Of a stretch of DNA of 64,000 bases, positions 35,413-43,481 are shown piece by piece. The stretch is from Lacipirellula limnantheis (GTDB taxonomy: Bacteria > Planctomycetota > Planctomycetia > Pirellulales > Lacipirellulaceae). The stretch covers positions 186,001 to 250,000 of the forward strand of contig NZ_CP036339.1 in the NCBI RefSeq assembly GCF_007746075.1, given 5' to 3'. Below the pieces are notes generated by a model. The model saw nothing but the letters and a program-made list of their open reading frames with translations. It ran no database searches and had not been told where the DNA came from. The stretch's first letter is position 1, and each line of letters starts with the position of its first letter. A program made the translations under genes and the position numbers.

Positions 35413-35657
35413 AATTCCTGGCAATAGACGCCATGACGAGTCGGCACAGCCGCGGTGATGCGCTTCTGCAAGGGATCGGTGCGCACGATGAAGGCTAGCG
35501 CTGAAGCCGCGAGCCATTGTCGTACAACAATATCCAATCTCAACACGGCCTTCATCGATTCTTATTCATCGCAAGCGATCCTCTTGCAACGCGACGGCGT
35601 CTCGTTGCGATCTACGGCGTCCGCTAGGCGGCGCTGCAACCTGATGGGGATCCCGAT

Positions 35658-37262
35658 ATGAAGTGCCTGTGGTATCGAAGTGCAACGCGATGGCTTTGCG
35701 CGACTTGCGTCGTCGCAAGCTCGTCGTCGGCGCTGGCTCAAACGACCGTCAGCTTTCAGCAAGGAGTCAACGGATACGCGGGGACGACGGACGTCATCAT
35801 CGGCGTCGATATCGGCGCCAAGGACGGCAACGTCATTGGATCGGCCGTCCAAGAGATATTCCTCGACGGTCAGTATCACGAGGTGACGGCCGTCGCTGAC
35901 GAGAAGCAAATGCTGCTGAAGTTTGATGAAATTTTTGGCGCGGGGGCGGGGCAGATTCCGCTGGGTGCGAAAATCCTGGACGCGAAGCTCAAGATAACCA
36001 CGGGCGAATCAAGCGGAAACGCGCGCACGGGAGGTCCGTTCGGCGTCGCGCAGCTTCTCGTCCCATTCGATGCCACGACGACCTTCAATTCGATGAGCGC
36101 CGCTGGGACTGGCGGGAGCGGCGGCGCCACCTACGCCGGCGGGCAAATCGCTCGGCCGCTCGACAAGGGATACCGCGGGCCAATCGAAGCGACCACGCCC
36201 AACGGCTTGATTACGACCGCCGCGGACGTGACGAGCGTCCTCCAAAACTGGTCCAAGGGAGCGGCGAATAACGGATTCGCCGTTGTTGCGGGTACGACCG
36301 ACGGTTGGCAAGTGTTTACCAGCGGCGTCGTGTTACCCGCCGGGCGTCCCAGTCTTGAGGTAACGTACGACGTGAGCCCTCAACCGACCGTCAGCACCGT
36401 GACGCTTCAAAATGGCCTGAACGGCTACGCGGGGACCACGATGGTGCGCATGCTGCAAAGCGGCGTCACGGAGGATGGGCTCAATCTTGATGAGGCCTTC
36501 CTCGACGGCGGAAATATCACTGGGACCAGTCCCAATGATCAGGCGCTGATTAAGTTCGCGAATATCTTCGCTAGCCAGGGAGGCTCGGTGCCGGACAACG
36601 CCACCATCTTGGACGCCCATCTCGTCTTGGATTCGGGACGCGCCGCGTTTAGCACCAACGCAGGGACGAACGGCAATTTCGGCGTCGCGCGGATGCTAAA
36701 GGATTGGAGTCTCACCTCGGTCTATACTGACTATGGCGCCGACGGGCCGAGCAGCGCTGACGGAGACACGGGCAGTTTTCTAGATACGACGGGCGCCATG
36801 ATCGCCGACGCGCAAGCGACGCTTGACGTCACCGAGGCGGTCCAAGCGTGGCAGGGCGGATCGTCGAATTTTGGATTGAACGTGCGAGCGGTCGATACCA
36901 CCGATGGCTGGGCGATTAACTTTACCGGGTCAGCGGACCCGAGCGCCGTGCCTCGTTTGGTGATCAACTACACGACGGACGTCATCGCCCCGACAGAGGA
37001 TGCGGACTTCGACGCCGACGGCGACGTCGATGGAGCCGACTTCCTCGCTTGGCAGCAGAATTTCGGCGCTGGATCGACGCTGGCCCAGGGAGACGCCAAC
37101 GGCGACAATGCGGTGAATGACGCTGACTTAACGATTTGGAAGCAGCAGTTCGGCGGAGTCGCCTCGGCCGTCACGGCGAACGCCGTCCCTGAGCCGACGG
37201 CGCTAGTCTTGGCAATGGGATCACTGGCGATCGTCGGCGCCTGGGGAGCACGTCGACGATAG
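35658..37262 (+). CDS. Secreted DNRLRE-type protein with dockerin and PEP-CTERM
   Basis: A 534-residue protein. The signal peptide is at about residues 1-27 (ATRWLCATCVVASSSSALAQ). Two homologous modules of about 200 residues follow. Each starts with a QxGxNGYAGTTxV segment and includes FLDG, a KFxxIF segment and AKILDAxL or ATILDAHL. They resemble DNRLRE beta-sandwich domains, a carbohydrate- or surface-associated fold. A dockerin-like segment (ADFDADGDVDGADFLAWQQN, GDANGDNAVNDADLTIW) precedes VPEPTALVLAMGSLAIVGAW and a basic end. It is probably a cell-surface adhesin or structural protein. It is followed by a perfect-stem hairpin. Confidence 0.85.
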   Translation: MKCLWYRSATRWLCATCVVASSSSALAQTTVSFQQGVNGYAGTTDVIIGVDIGAKDGNVIGSAVQEIFLDGQYHEVTAVADEKQMLLKFDEIFGAGAGQIPLGAKILDAKLKITTGESSGNARTGGPFGVAQLLVPFDATTTFNSMSAAGTGGSGGATYAGGQIARPLDKGYRGPIEATTPNGLITTAADVTSVLQNWSKGAANNGFAVVAGTTDGWQVFTSGVVLPAGRPSLEVTYDVSPQPTVSTVTLQNGLNGYAGTTMVRMLQSGVTEDGLNLDEAFLDGGNITGTSPNDQALIKFANIFASQGGSVPDNATILDAHLVLDSGRAAFSTNAGTNGNFGVARMLKDWSLTSVYTDYGADGPSSADGDTGSFLDTTGAMIADAQATLDVTEAVQAWQGGSSNFGLNVRAVDTTDGWAINFTGSADPSAVPRLVINYTTDVIAPTEDADFDADGDVDGADFLAWQQNFGAGSTLAQGDANGDNAVNDADLTIWKQQFGGVASAVTANAVPEPTALVLAMGSLAIVGAWGARRR

Positions 37263-37280
37263 TTAGCGACGTCCGCAGGC

Positions 37281-37313
37281 TCGAGTGCGGCCCGCTCCGT
37301 GGGTCGCACTCGA
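37281..37313 (+). terminator. Hairpin terminator after the DNRLRE gene
   Basis: TCGAGTGCG and its exact complement CGCACTCGA enclose CCC/GGG pairs and an 8-nt loop, giving a stable stem 18 nt past the stop. No T-run follows, so rho-independent action is uncertain. Confidence 0.55.
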
Positions 37314-37513
37314 CGCCCGCGACGATTGCCCAGGCAGGAGGGTGACGTTGCTTTCGCGCATCGGGTTACCTGCATTGTCTGGTGCAACGTTTGGTTCGCA
37401 CGCATTGACGGTTCACCTGCATTGAGTTTGGTAGGTTCGGCGCCGACGGACTGGCGCTCGTCCTTATTGCGGCGTTGGACAAACGCTGCCTGACAGTCGC
37501 TAGGAATTTCGAG

Positions 37514-38422
37514 ATGCGATTTAATCGGACCGCGAGCAGTCGGCGGGCTTCTCTCGGCTTTACGCTGGTTGAGCTCTTGGTGGTGATCGCCATCATTGGC
37601 GTGCTCGTGGCGCTGTTGCTTCCAGCCGTCCAAGCCGCGCGAACGGCCGCGAGGCGGATGGCATGCACCAACAATCTCAAGCAGATAGGACTGGCAATTC
37701 TTAACTACGAAGGGGCAAAAAAGGAACTGCCCCCGGCGTTCATGACGAATCCCAATCACAATGTTCTTTCCATGGTGTTGCCGTACGCGGAACAGCAATC
37801 CATTTACTCGCAGCTGAAGCTCGACTTGAATTGGGACAACAAAAGTAACTGGGGAGCCATCACTGCTGCGCTGCCGATCGCGGTCTGCCCGGAGACCCCG
37901 CCTCCCACGACCTTGCCCGAGGAAACCGACAGCATCAACCGGAATATCATGAAGGATTTCGGCACGGTGAAGCCCGCGGACTACGCGGTATGCGTCGATA
38001 TTCTATCCGGTCCGATTAACGTTCTGGGCAAGCGAATCACGAAGCGAACCAACTGGCTAAGCATCTTGCAAACGGAACCAACGGAAATCAGACACGTGAC
38101 TGACGGGATGTCGACGACCTGGATGATGATGGAGGATGCGGGGCGACCCGACACTTGGCGCGGCGGAGCGCTGCAGTCTGGCCGCGTTACCGGGGGGCCA
38201 TGGGCCGACCACGAGCAGTTTTTCTCAATTCACGACGTCTGCGGCGCCGAGCAGATGATGAATTGCAACAACAACAATGAGATCTACAGCTTCCACGTCG
38301 GCGGCTGTATGTTTCTCTACGGCGACGGCGCCGTCAGATTCGTGAGCGAGGACGTCGCGGCGGAAACGTTCGTCTCGCTGTTTACCCGGGACGATGGCGA
38401 CGTCGTCGGCGAGATCCAGTAG
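37514..38422 (+). CDS. DUF1559 pseudopilin-like protein
   Basis: A 302-residue protein with a type IV prepilin/type II pseudopilin N-terminus: a short basic leader, then [20 protein letters not shown] (processing before Phe, Glu at +5). It goes on to [31 protein letters not shown], the hallmark of the large DUF1559 family of planctomycetes. The C-terminal domain carries the family features [17 protein letters not shown] and [15 protein letters not shown]. It likely forms or decorates a pseudopilus or sheath at the cell surface. ATG at 37514 is used; the frame opens at 37475. Confidence 0.92.
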   Translation: MRFNRTASSRRASLGFTLVELLVVIAIIGVLVALLLPAVQAARTAARRMACTNNLKQIGLAILNYEGAKKELPPAFMTNPNHNVLSMVLPYAEQQSIYSQLKLDLNWDNKSNWGAITAALPIAVCPETPPPTTLPEETDSINRNIMKDFGTVKPADYAVCVDILSGPINVLGKRITKRTNWLSILQTEPTEIRHVTDGMSTTWMMMEDAGRPDTWRGGALQSGRVTGGPWADHEQFFSIHDVCGAEQMMNCNNNNEIYSFHVGGCMFLYGDGAVRFVSEDVAAETFVSLFTRDDGDVVGEIQ

Positions 38423-38474
38423 CGCCGGGCGCGGCCCGCTTTCCCGATTCGATTCGCTCTACCAAGACCTGGCA

Positions 38475-38942
38475 ATGGCATTTCAAGTTTCAACGCGGCC
38501 CTCCCTCCTGGCATGTGCGTCCGTCGCGGCGCTGGCGCTGGGATGCGGCGACTCGAAAGTCGCTCTCTACCCAGTGTCAGGACAGGTTCTGTTTCAAGGA
38601 AAGCCGGCAGAGAACGCATTGATTGTGCTACACGACTCGCGGCCAGCGGCCGAACTGCGAGGCATCCCCATTCCACGCGCGAGCACGGACGGGGAGGGAC
38701 GATTTAGATTGTCCTCCTACTCGACCGATGCGTTCGACGGTGCTCCGGCGGGGAGCTATGTCGTGACGATCGTCTTTCCTGAGGTCGCCGCGAGTGTTGC
38801 CCACGGAGAGGACGTCGATCCGGAGGCAGTCGACGAGAGTCCAGACAAGTTGCGCGGAAAGTACGCCAGTCCCGATACCTCGCCGCTCAAAGCGGAGATC
38901 AAGGAAGGGGAGAATGTCCTGCCGACGTTCGACGTGTCATGA
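38475..38942 (+). CDS. Small lipoprotein with transthyretin-like domain
   Basis: A 155-residue protein with a lipobox near residue 24 (SVAALALGCGDS), so it is lipid-anchored. The mature part has the beta-sandwich pattern VSGQVLFQGKPAENALIVLH, ASTDGEGRFRLSSYSTDAFD and GSYVVTIVFP, as in carboxypeptidase-regulatory-like or transthyretin-like domains. Such lipoproteins often follow DUF1559 genes directly in planctomycetes, as here (52-nt gap), which suggests they work together. The role is probably structural or binding. Confidence 0.85.
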   Translation: MAFQVSTRPSLLACASVAALALGCGDSKVALYPVSGQVLFQGKPAENALIVLHDSRPAAELRGIPIPRASTDGEGRFRLSSYSTDAFDGAPAGSYVVTIVFPEVAASVAHGEDVDPEAVDESPDKLRGKYASPDTSPLKAEIKEGENVLPTFDVS

Positions 38943-39009
38943 TCTGCGACCCGGCGAGTGATCGTCAATCGACGTCATTCCATTCGAAGTGCAACTGCCG
39001 CGGGCTTCC

Positions 39010-40890
39010 ATGATACGACATCTGTGCCGAAAGATCGCCGCTAGTGCGCTCGCGGCGGCGCTCCCGGCGGGGGACGCCGCGATCATCATTTCGGAGATCA
39101 TGTACAACCCGCAGGGGACCGACTACGACCTGGCGGCGGCGACTCCGTACAATCGCGAGTGGGTCGAGCTCTACAACACCGGCGCCTCGTCGGTCGATCT
39201 GAGCGGCTGGCAGTTCGGCGACGTTCAGGACAACAACTGGGCATCGCCCTTTCCCGCCGGCACGACGCTGGGCGCCGGCAAGGCGCTTGTCGTCACCGGC
39301 GACTCAGCAAGCTTTGGCGCGAATTGGGGCGCCGGCGTCGGCCGCGTGCAGGTGAACGCCTTTCCGACGCTGGCGAACACCGTGGGCACGAACGAGGGCG
39401 CCGCCATTCGGAATCATTTGGGCGTTCTGCAAGACGTCGTCCGCTTCCAGGAGACCGGCTGGCCGACCGCCAACGGCTCGGACGGCAACAGCATCTACTT
39501 ACTGCCGGGGGCGCTCGATGCGCGGGCGAACGACCTCCGGTTGAATTGGAAGCCGTCGTCCGCCGGCGTCTATGGCGCGAAGTGGACCAGCGCCGGCGGC
39601 CAAGGCGAGAATCACGGTTCGCCCGGTTTCGTGGCGACGACGACCCAGGCTCCTTTCGCACCCTCGCCCAACGCCGCGTGGTCGATGGTGGTGATGCCCG
39701 ATACGCAAAACTATTCAAAGAGCTCGCGTGACCTGCCGATCTTTTCGCAGCTGACCCATTGGATCAAAGATCACAAAGAAGAGTACAAGATTCAGGTTGT
39801 GCTCCAGGAAGGGGACATCGTCAATCAGAATAGCCAGGTGGCGCCGACCAGCGGCGATCAGACGGCCGACCAGCAGTGGGCCAACGCCAAGGCGGCGATG
39901 AGCGTTCTCAACGGGGAGCTGCCGTACATCATGGCGGCGGGGAATCACGATCTGGGAACGACGAGCGCCCAGAACCGCAACACGCAGTTCAACACCTACT
40001 TCAAGGCCTCGGATAACCCGTTGGTCGATCCGGCGCAGGGCGGCGTCCTAAGGGGGTACCAGGTTCCCGGCGAACTGCAGAACGCCTATTTCGAACTCCA
40101 CGCTCCCGACGGTCGTGATCTGCTGATCTTCTCGCTCGAGTTCTGGCCTCGTCAGGCGACGGTCGCTTGGGCCAATCAGATTGCCGCGCTGCCACAATAT
40201 GCGGACCACACGGCGGTGCTGCTGACGCACTCCTATCTCAATCCGAACAACACGCGCGCCGATGGAACGCCCGATGGTTATCCCGTGGGTACGGACGGCA
40301 ATGATGGCGAGGAACTTTGGAACGAGCTGATCAAGTTGAATCCCAACTTCGAGATGACGCTCAACGGCCACGTCGGCGGGGACGGCGTCGGCTACCTCAA
40401 GAGCACCGGGCCGCAAGGAAATGTGGTGCACCAGATGGTGTTCAACTCACAATTCGAAACCAATGGCGGGAACGGTTGGATTCGGGTGTTGGAGTTCCTG
40501 AATGATCGCAAGACCGTGCATGTGCGCACCTACTCGCCGCTTCTCGACCTGTATCGGACCGACGCGGCGAACGATTTTTTCTTTACGCTCACGGAGTTGC
40601 CGGCCTTGTCACGCGCCGATTTCAATCTCGACGGGGCGGTCGACAGCGTCGACCTCACGATCTGGACGACAAACTTTGGTCGAACGACCGACGTCCTGCC
40701 GCAGCAGGGTGACGCCGACGTTGACGGCGACGTCGACGGCGCTGATTATCTGGTGTGGCAACAACAGTTCACTGGAGCGCTTGCTGCTGCCGCGAGTCAC
40801 GCCTCCGTACCGGAACCGTCGACGTTGCCGTTAGCCGCCGCGGCCTCTCTAATGGCATTCAGCCGGCGACGCCGGTCGCATGTTTGCTAA
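39010..40890 (+). CDS. Secreted metallophosphoesterase with lamin-tail, dockerin and PEP-CTERM
   Basis: A 626-residue protein. The signal peptide is at about residues 1-20. A lamin-tail-like domain follows (IISEIMYNPQGTDYD, REWVELYNTGASSVDLSGW). The calcineurin-type phosphoesterase domain, at about 225-520, has the motifs VVMPDTQNYS, QEGDIVNQ, AAGNHDLG, LLTHSYL and NGHVGGDG, which supply the metal ligands. Next come a dockerin-like segment (RADFNLDGAVDSVDLTIW, GDADVDGDVDGADYLVW) and VPEPSTLPLAAAASLMAF plus RRRR-type end. It should hydrolyse phosphomonoesters or diesters outside the cytoplasm. ATG at 39010 gives the proper signal peptide. The downstream gene encodes another phosphodiesterase. 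Confidence 0.9.
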   Translation: MIRHLCRKIAASALAAALPAGDAAIIISEIMYNPQGTDYDLAAATPYNREWVELYNTGASSVDLSGWQFGDVQDNNWASPFPAGTTLGAGKALVVTGDSASFGANWGAGVGRVQVNAFPTLANTVGTNEGAAIRNHLGVLQDVVRFQETGWPTANGSDGNSIYLLPGALDARANDLRLNWKPSSAGVYGAKWTSAGGQGENHGSPGFVATTTQAPFAPSPNAAWSMVVMPDTQNYSKSSRDLPIFSQLTHWIKDHKEEYKIQVVLQEGDIVNQNSQVAPTSGDQTADQQWANAKAAMSVLNGELPYIMAAGNHDLGTTSAQNRNTQFNTYFKASDNPLVDPAQGGVLRGYQVPGELQNAYFELHAPDGRDLLIFSLEFWPRQATVAWANQIAALPQYADHTAVLLTHSYLNPNNTRADGTPDGYPVGTDGNDGEELWNELIKLNPNFEMTLNGHVGGDGVGYLKSTGPQGNVVHQMVFNSQFETNGGNGWIRVLEFLNDRKTVHVRTYSPLLDLYRTDAANDFFFTLTELPALSRADFNLDGAVDSVDLTIWTTNFGRTTDVLPQQGDADVDGDVDGADYLVWQQQFTGALAAAASHASVPEPSTLPLAAAASLMAFSRRRRSHVC

Positions 40891-40910
40891 CTCTCGCTGG
40901 GGGATCTGCG

Positions 40911-41771
40911 ATGACGTTCCGCTCGTCATTGGTCGTTGGCCTGGTTCTCTTCGCCGGGGCCTCGCTCGGGGCCTCGCCCGCGACGGCTCAGAATATCGTC
41001 GCCCATCGCGGCGCTTCGTACGACGCGCCGGAGAACACTGTCGCCGCGATGAAGCTGGCGTTCGAGCAAGGGGCGGACGGCGTCGAAGCCGACTTTTACC
41101 TGACCTCCGATGGGCAGATCGTGTGCTGCCACGATAAGGACACGCAGCGGACGGCCGGCGTGAAGCACGTGATCGTCGAGACGCCGCTGGCGGAACTGCG
41201 GAAGCTCGACGTCGGCGCGTGGAAGGGCGAGAAATATCGCGGTGAGCGGCTGCCGACGTTCGCGGAGATCGCTGCGACGATTCCGGCGGGAAAGAAGTTC
41301 ATCATCGAGTTGAAGACCGGGCCCGAGATCGTGGCGCCGCTGAAGCAAGAGCTGGCGAAGACCGATCTCAAAGACGAGCAGATACTCATCATCTGCTTCA
41401 ACGAGCAGACGGTCGCCGAGTGCAAGAAGACGCTGCCGAACCTGAAGTGCCATTGGCTCACCGGGTACAAGCAAGACGAGAAGACCGGCGAGTGGACGCC
41501 GACGCTGGAGGATGTCGTGGCGACGCTCGAGCGGAGCCATGCCGACGGGCTGGGGACGCAAGGGGAGATGAAGCAGGTCGACGCCGAGTTCATCGAGGAC
41601 CTCTGCGACCAGGGGCACTGCGAGTTCCACGTTTGGACGATCGATGATCCGCAGGTGGCGCGCTACTACCAGAAGTTGCAGCCGTGGGGGATCACGACGA
41701 ACCGGCCAGGGTTCTTGCGCGAGCAGCTGAACTTGAAGCCGGCGAAGGTTCCAGCAGCGGCTGTCAAATGA
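40911..41771 (+). CDS. Exported glycerophosphodiester phosphodiesterase
   Basis: A 286-residue GDPD-family TIM barrel with a signal peptide at about residues 1-26 (LVVGLVLFAGASLGASPATA). Catalytic features are IVAHRGASYDAPENTVAAM (His-Arg), GADGVEADFYLTSDGQIVCC followed by HDKD (Glu-x-Asp metal ligands and second His), FIIELKTG (Glu-x-Lys) and HVWTIDDP near the end. It cleaves glycerophosphodiesters from phospholipid head groups to glycerol 3-phosphate and an alcohol, in the periplasm. About 5.5 kb from glpD, it could supply the glycerol module, but it is not in that transcription unit. It begins 20 nt after the phosphoesterase gene. Confidence 0.92.
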   Translation: MTFRSSLVVGLVLFAGASLGASPATAQNIVAHRGASYDAPENTVAAMKLAFEQGADGVEADFYLTSDGQIVCCHDKDTQRTAGVKHVIVETPLAELRKLDVGAWKGEKYRGERLPTFAEIAATIPAGKKFIIELKTGPEIVAPLKQELAKTDLKDEQILIICFNEQTVAECKKTLPNLKCHWLTGYKQDEKTGEWTPTLEDVVATLERSHADGLGTQGEMKQVDAEFIEDLCDQGHCEFHVWTIDDPQVARYYQKLQPWGITTNRPGFLREQLNLKPAKVPAAAVK

Positions 41772-41788
41772 CTCGCGAGTCTTCTTTT

Positions 41789-41872
41789 AGCCCCTGGCTC
41801 CGCCAGGGGGTTGCACTACGCAGGGCGACGCCTGCCGGAATGGTGGCCGACCCCCGGGCGGAGCCCGGGGCT
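41789..41872. repeat. Palindromic repeat element, copy A
   Basis: The left arm AGCCCCTGGCTCCGCCAGGG plus GG and the right arm (41851-41872, CCCCCGGGCGGAGCCCGGGG plus CT) enclose a 40-nt spacer that contains GGAATGGTGGCCGA just before the right arm. It lies between two convergent gene ends (GDPD and Tat protein), where it could act as a terminator. Related copies are at 57301-57387 and, split by an insertion sequence, at 62933-63981. Confidence 0.85.
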
Positions 41873-41873
41873 A

Positions 41874-43412
41874 TCATGCGTGGAACGCGGCGCGGGTGCG
41901 CTCGACGAGGTCGTTGTCGGGCTCGGCGGCCGTGTTCAGGTTGAAGGCGTTGCTGGCCAAATAACGATCGCGCCACGTCGGAGAGACGTTGTAGTAGTCC
42001 TCCAGCACGGCGGAGCTGAACTTGTAGTCGTGGGCGTCGTTGCCCTTGAGGAACGTCAGCACGCGCGAGGCGTCGATCACTTCCTGGGCGTCGCCCGTCT
42101 TGGCGAGTCGAGCGAGCATCAGCTGCGCTCCGTTGCCGCGGTCGTCGCCGAGCTCGGCGAAGATGGCGTCGATCGTCGGCGGCGCGTCGTCGCTCCCCCC
42201 GGCGGCGGCGAGCTCGTCGATCCGCAGTTCTTGCACTTTATCACGGCCACCCATCTCGTTGAGGAACATCGGCAGGAACGCGGCGCTCTGTAGCGTGAGG
42301 AGCAATCGCGTTTCATCGTCGCCGCTCGTTTCGTAGGCGTAACGCAGCGCGTTGCTTGTGGTGACCGCGTGGAGCGAGGCGATGCCGGGTTGGCGCATGA
42401 GGAGCTCGCCGGCGGCGAGGTGGAGACCGTCCCAGATGGCTTGCGGGCTGACGCCACGGTTGAGTTGCTCGACGACGAGCTCGCAGGAGTCGTCGTTGGC
42501 GCCGTTGCGGATGGCGGCGAGAATCTCGGTCGTCGCGCCTGCGTCGGCATCAGCTTGAGCATTTCGCCAGTCTTTGCGGACCTTGGCGGCGCGCTCCAGA
42601 TTTTTGCGGTAAGGAACGTCGGCGGCGTCACTGCGATCGCGGGGATTGTCGCCTTCGTGCATCAGCAGGGCGTAGGCGAGCGATCGCAGGACCGGCTCCG
42701 AGTGACGCCAGCCAATACAGTTGAGGGTGCGCAGGCTGTTGGCGACGTAGATCGCCTTGTGGCCGATCGAGCGGAAGTCGCGCATGCCGTAGCGGAAGAG
42801 ATGCTCGTAGGTCTCGTTCGCGCCGGCGGTGCGAGCGAGGCCGGTGATCGCGGCGTCGGCGGCTGCGTCGTCCCAGGCGTCCATCGCGGCCGTGAACTCG
42901 GCGGCCGCTTTGTCGGCGCTGGGAACCGCCTTTTCGTTGACCGGTTCCATCACCCAATCGCCGCACTCTTCCACGTCGCGGGCGGCGGCCGTTTTGTAGT
43001 AGTCGAGGGCCCAGAAGATCGGCAGCCAACGATGTTCGTCGGGCGACGCCATGCTGGCGAGATGGGCGGAGTTCACGACGAGGACCGAGTGGAACTTGTG
43101 TCCGACTGAGGGGCGCGGCTCGACGTTCTTCACCCCGGCGAGGAGCAGTGCGGCGAGGAGCGTCTGGTAACTGAGGCCTCCGTTGATGCGTTTGGCGATG
43201 ACTTCGAGCAGATCCTCGCGCGGCGTCTCTTCGATGAGACGCACGATTGGCGCTACGTCTGGCTGCAGGCCGAGGGCGTGTTTCGGCAGCGTCGTTTCTG
43301 CCGCCGAGACAGGGGCGAGGCGAGCGAGGAAGTCGAGATTGCCGAGGCCGGCGAGCGCGCCGAGGGCGGCGCCTTCGCGCAGGAAGTGACGTCGTGTAGA
43401 AGGAGTTCTCAT
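41874..43412 (-). CDS. Tat-exported protein of unknown function
   Basis: A 512-residue protein with a twin-arginine leader (STRRHFLREGAALGALAGLG). The mature part is strongly alpha-helical and has no motif I recognise. Recognisable segments include EDLLEVIAKRINGGLSYQTL, GHKFHSVLVVNSAHLASM, HKAIYVANSLRTLNCIGW and LLMRQPGIASLHAVTTSNAL. Several conserved-looking His residues (GHKFHS, RHSEP, GHK) could bind metal or haem. It is the last gene of a minus-strand run with a PQQ-type propeller 69 nt upstream. It may be an exported oxidoreductase partner, but that is a guess. Confidence 0.75.
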   Translation of the reverse strand: MRTPSTRRHFLREGAALGALAGLGNLDFLARLAPVSAAETTLPKHALGLQPDVAPIVRLIEETPREDLLEVIAKRINGGLSYQTLLAALLLAGVKNVEPRPSVGHKFHSVLVVNSAHLASMASPDEHRWLPIFWALDYYKTAAARDVEECGDWVMEPVNEKAVPSADKAAAEFTAAMDAWDDAAADAAITGLARTAGANETYEHLFRYGMRDFRSIGHKAIYVANSLRTLNCIGWRHSEPVLRSLAYALLMHEGDNPRDRSDAADVPYRKNLERAAKVRKDWRNAQADADAGATTEILAAIRNGANDDSCELVVEQLNRGVSPQAIWDGLHLAAGELLMRQPGIASLHAVTTSNALRYAYETSGDDETRLLLTLQSAAFLPMFLNEMGGRDKVQELRIDELAAAGGSDDAPPTIDAIFAELGDDRGNGAQLMLARLAKTGDAQEVIDASRVLTFLKGNDAHDYKFSSAVLEDYYNVSPTWRDRYLASNAFNLNTAAEPDNDLVERTRAAFHA

Positions 43413-43481
43413 AGCCGCCTGCTCCTTTGGTCGCATGTGCTCCGGCTTGAAGAGCCGGGGGCTAAGGGGATGTCCTTGTGG

